Assembly (NCBI GenBank): GCA_017961265.1
Contig: JAGCXN010000023.1
Span: 1 to 40,573 of the forward strand
DNA: 40,573 bases
From: Bacteroidales bacterium
GTDB lineage: Bacteria; Bacteroidota; Bacteroidia; Bacteroidales; WCHB1-69
Reading direction: 5' to 3'
Below, piece by piece: positions 40,335 to 40,573 of the stretch (positions within the stretch are counted from its first letter, which is position 1; each line of letters begins with the position of its first letter). Below the pieces are notes generated by a model. It was not told where the DNA came from, searched no databases, and saw only the letters and a program-made list of their open reading frames with translations. The translations under genes and the position numbers were made by a program.

Positions 40335-40573
40335 AGTGCTGGTCTTCCCCAGTTCGTTGACGGCGGAACCCAGCGAAAGGAGCTGTTCCTTCAGGGACTT
40401 GTCCTTGAGCATGTCGGTGGACTTCTTGTAAACGTCCACCATCTTGCCGATGGGCAGCGTGGCATCGTCGCCGAGAACGTCTCCCATTGAGACGTTGATG
40501 ATGTCCGCTGCCTCAACGAACTGCTGCACCATCTCTTTGGAGGAGATTCCCAGTTTGCCTGCGATGTAGGCGA
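40335..40573 (-). pseudogene. Phage tail tape-measure protein fragment, cut at its 3' side
   Basis: Read on the minus strand from the window edge the frame is open: AYIAGKLGISSKEMVQQFVEAADIINVSMGD, then GDDATLPIGKMVDVYKKS, then LLSLGSAVNELGKTST. This follows the TP901-type tape-measure core (EAADKIGVALGED...A..IGKL, then GSAINELGxTS). The match ends at 40335. What follows is a promoter-like AT-rich stretch, so the C-terminal part of the protein was lost. The 5' part runs off the window. Confidence 0.7.

Overview
The window looks like chromosome of a Bacteroidetes bacterium, most likely of the order Bacteroidales. The grounds are a two-domain secreted protein with a type IX secretion (T9SS) C-terminal sorting domain, a PorE-like OmpA protein, a DUF4249 lipoprotein beside a TonB-dependent receptor, DPP5-like and FISUMP lipoproteins, a type B L31, and many promoter boxes of the Bacteroidetes -7 type (TAnnTTTG). 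I do not name a genus. Base composition is moderately GC-rich in genes and AT-rich between them.

Layout. 76-909 is a UshA-like metallophosphatase lipoprotein. 1054-8906 is a tightly packed surface-polysaccharide operon: a Wzz-like chain-length protein, a Wzy-like polymerase, a Wzx flippase, three glycosyltransferases and a non-hydrolysing UDP-GlcNAc 2-epimerase. A CAU tRNA follows at 8976-9049 (minus), then an Mpv17-like membrane protein. On the minus strand come the operon glmU-like/lon/maf, rpmE2 and pta. On the plus strand are an LEA-like lipoprotein, a TonB-dependent receptor, its DUF4249 partner, and obg. Next on the minus strand are a T9SS cargo protein, a subtilisin-like protease fused to a predicted outer-membrane beta-barrel, a secreted phosphodiesterase, a FISUMP lipoprotein, a PIN-domain toxin with its antitoxin, and gcvP. 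The plus strand from 31154 carries a DPP5-like peptidase, a Cys/His-rich membrane protein, an LptF/LptG permease, a GldA-like ABC ATPase, a PorE-like protein and a CPBP membrane protease. The right end (39133-40573) is a remnant zone: a frameshifted AlbA_2-type fragment, an ORF6N-domain gene and a truncated phage tail tape-measure fragment.

How it fits together. Most genes serve the cell envelope: building and exporting polysaccharide, moving LPS, taking up nutrients through TonB, and cutting peptides or phosphoesters outside the inner membrane. T9SS features (cargo, PorE-like anchor) recur. Housekeeping genes (lon, maf, rpmE2, pta, obg, gcvP, tRNA) are interspersed.

The most unusual signal is between the genes. 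Arrays of diverged 7-bp tandem units run directly up to start codons (76, 1054, 20131, 35451) or begin inside or beside stop codons (909, 16463, 19914, 28082, 35311). Two nearly complete copies of a larger palindromic heptad element, plus a partial one at the left edge, lie at 901-1053, 19913-20121 and 1-75. The other notable candidate is the protease/beta-barrel fusion at 22879-25203.
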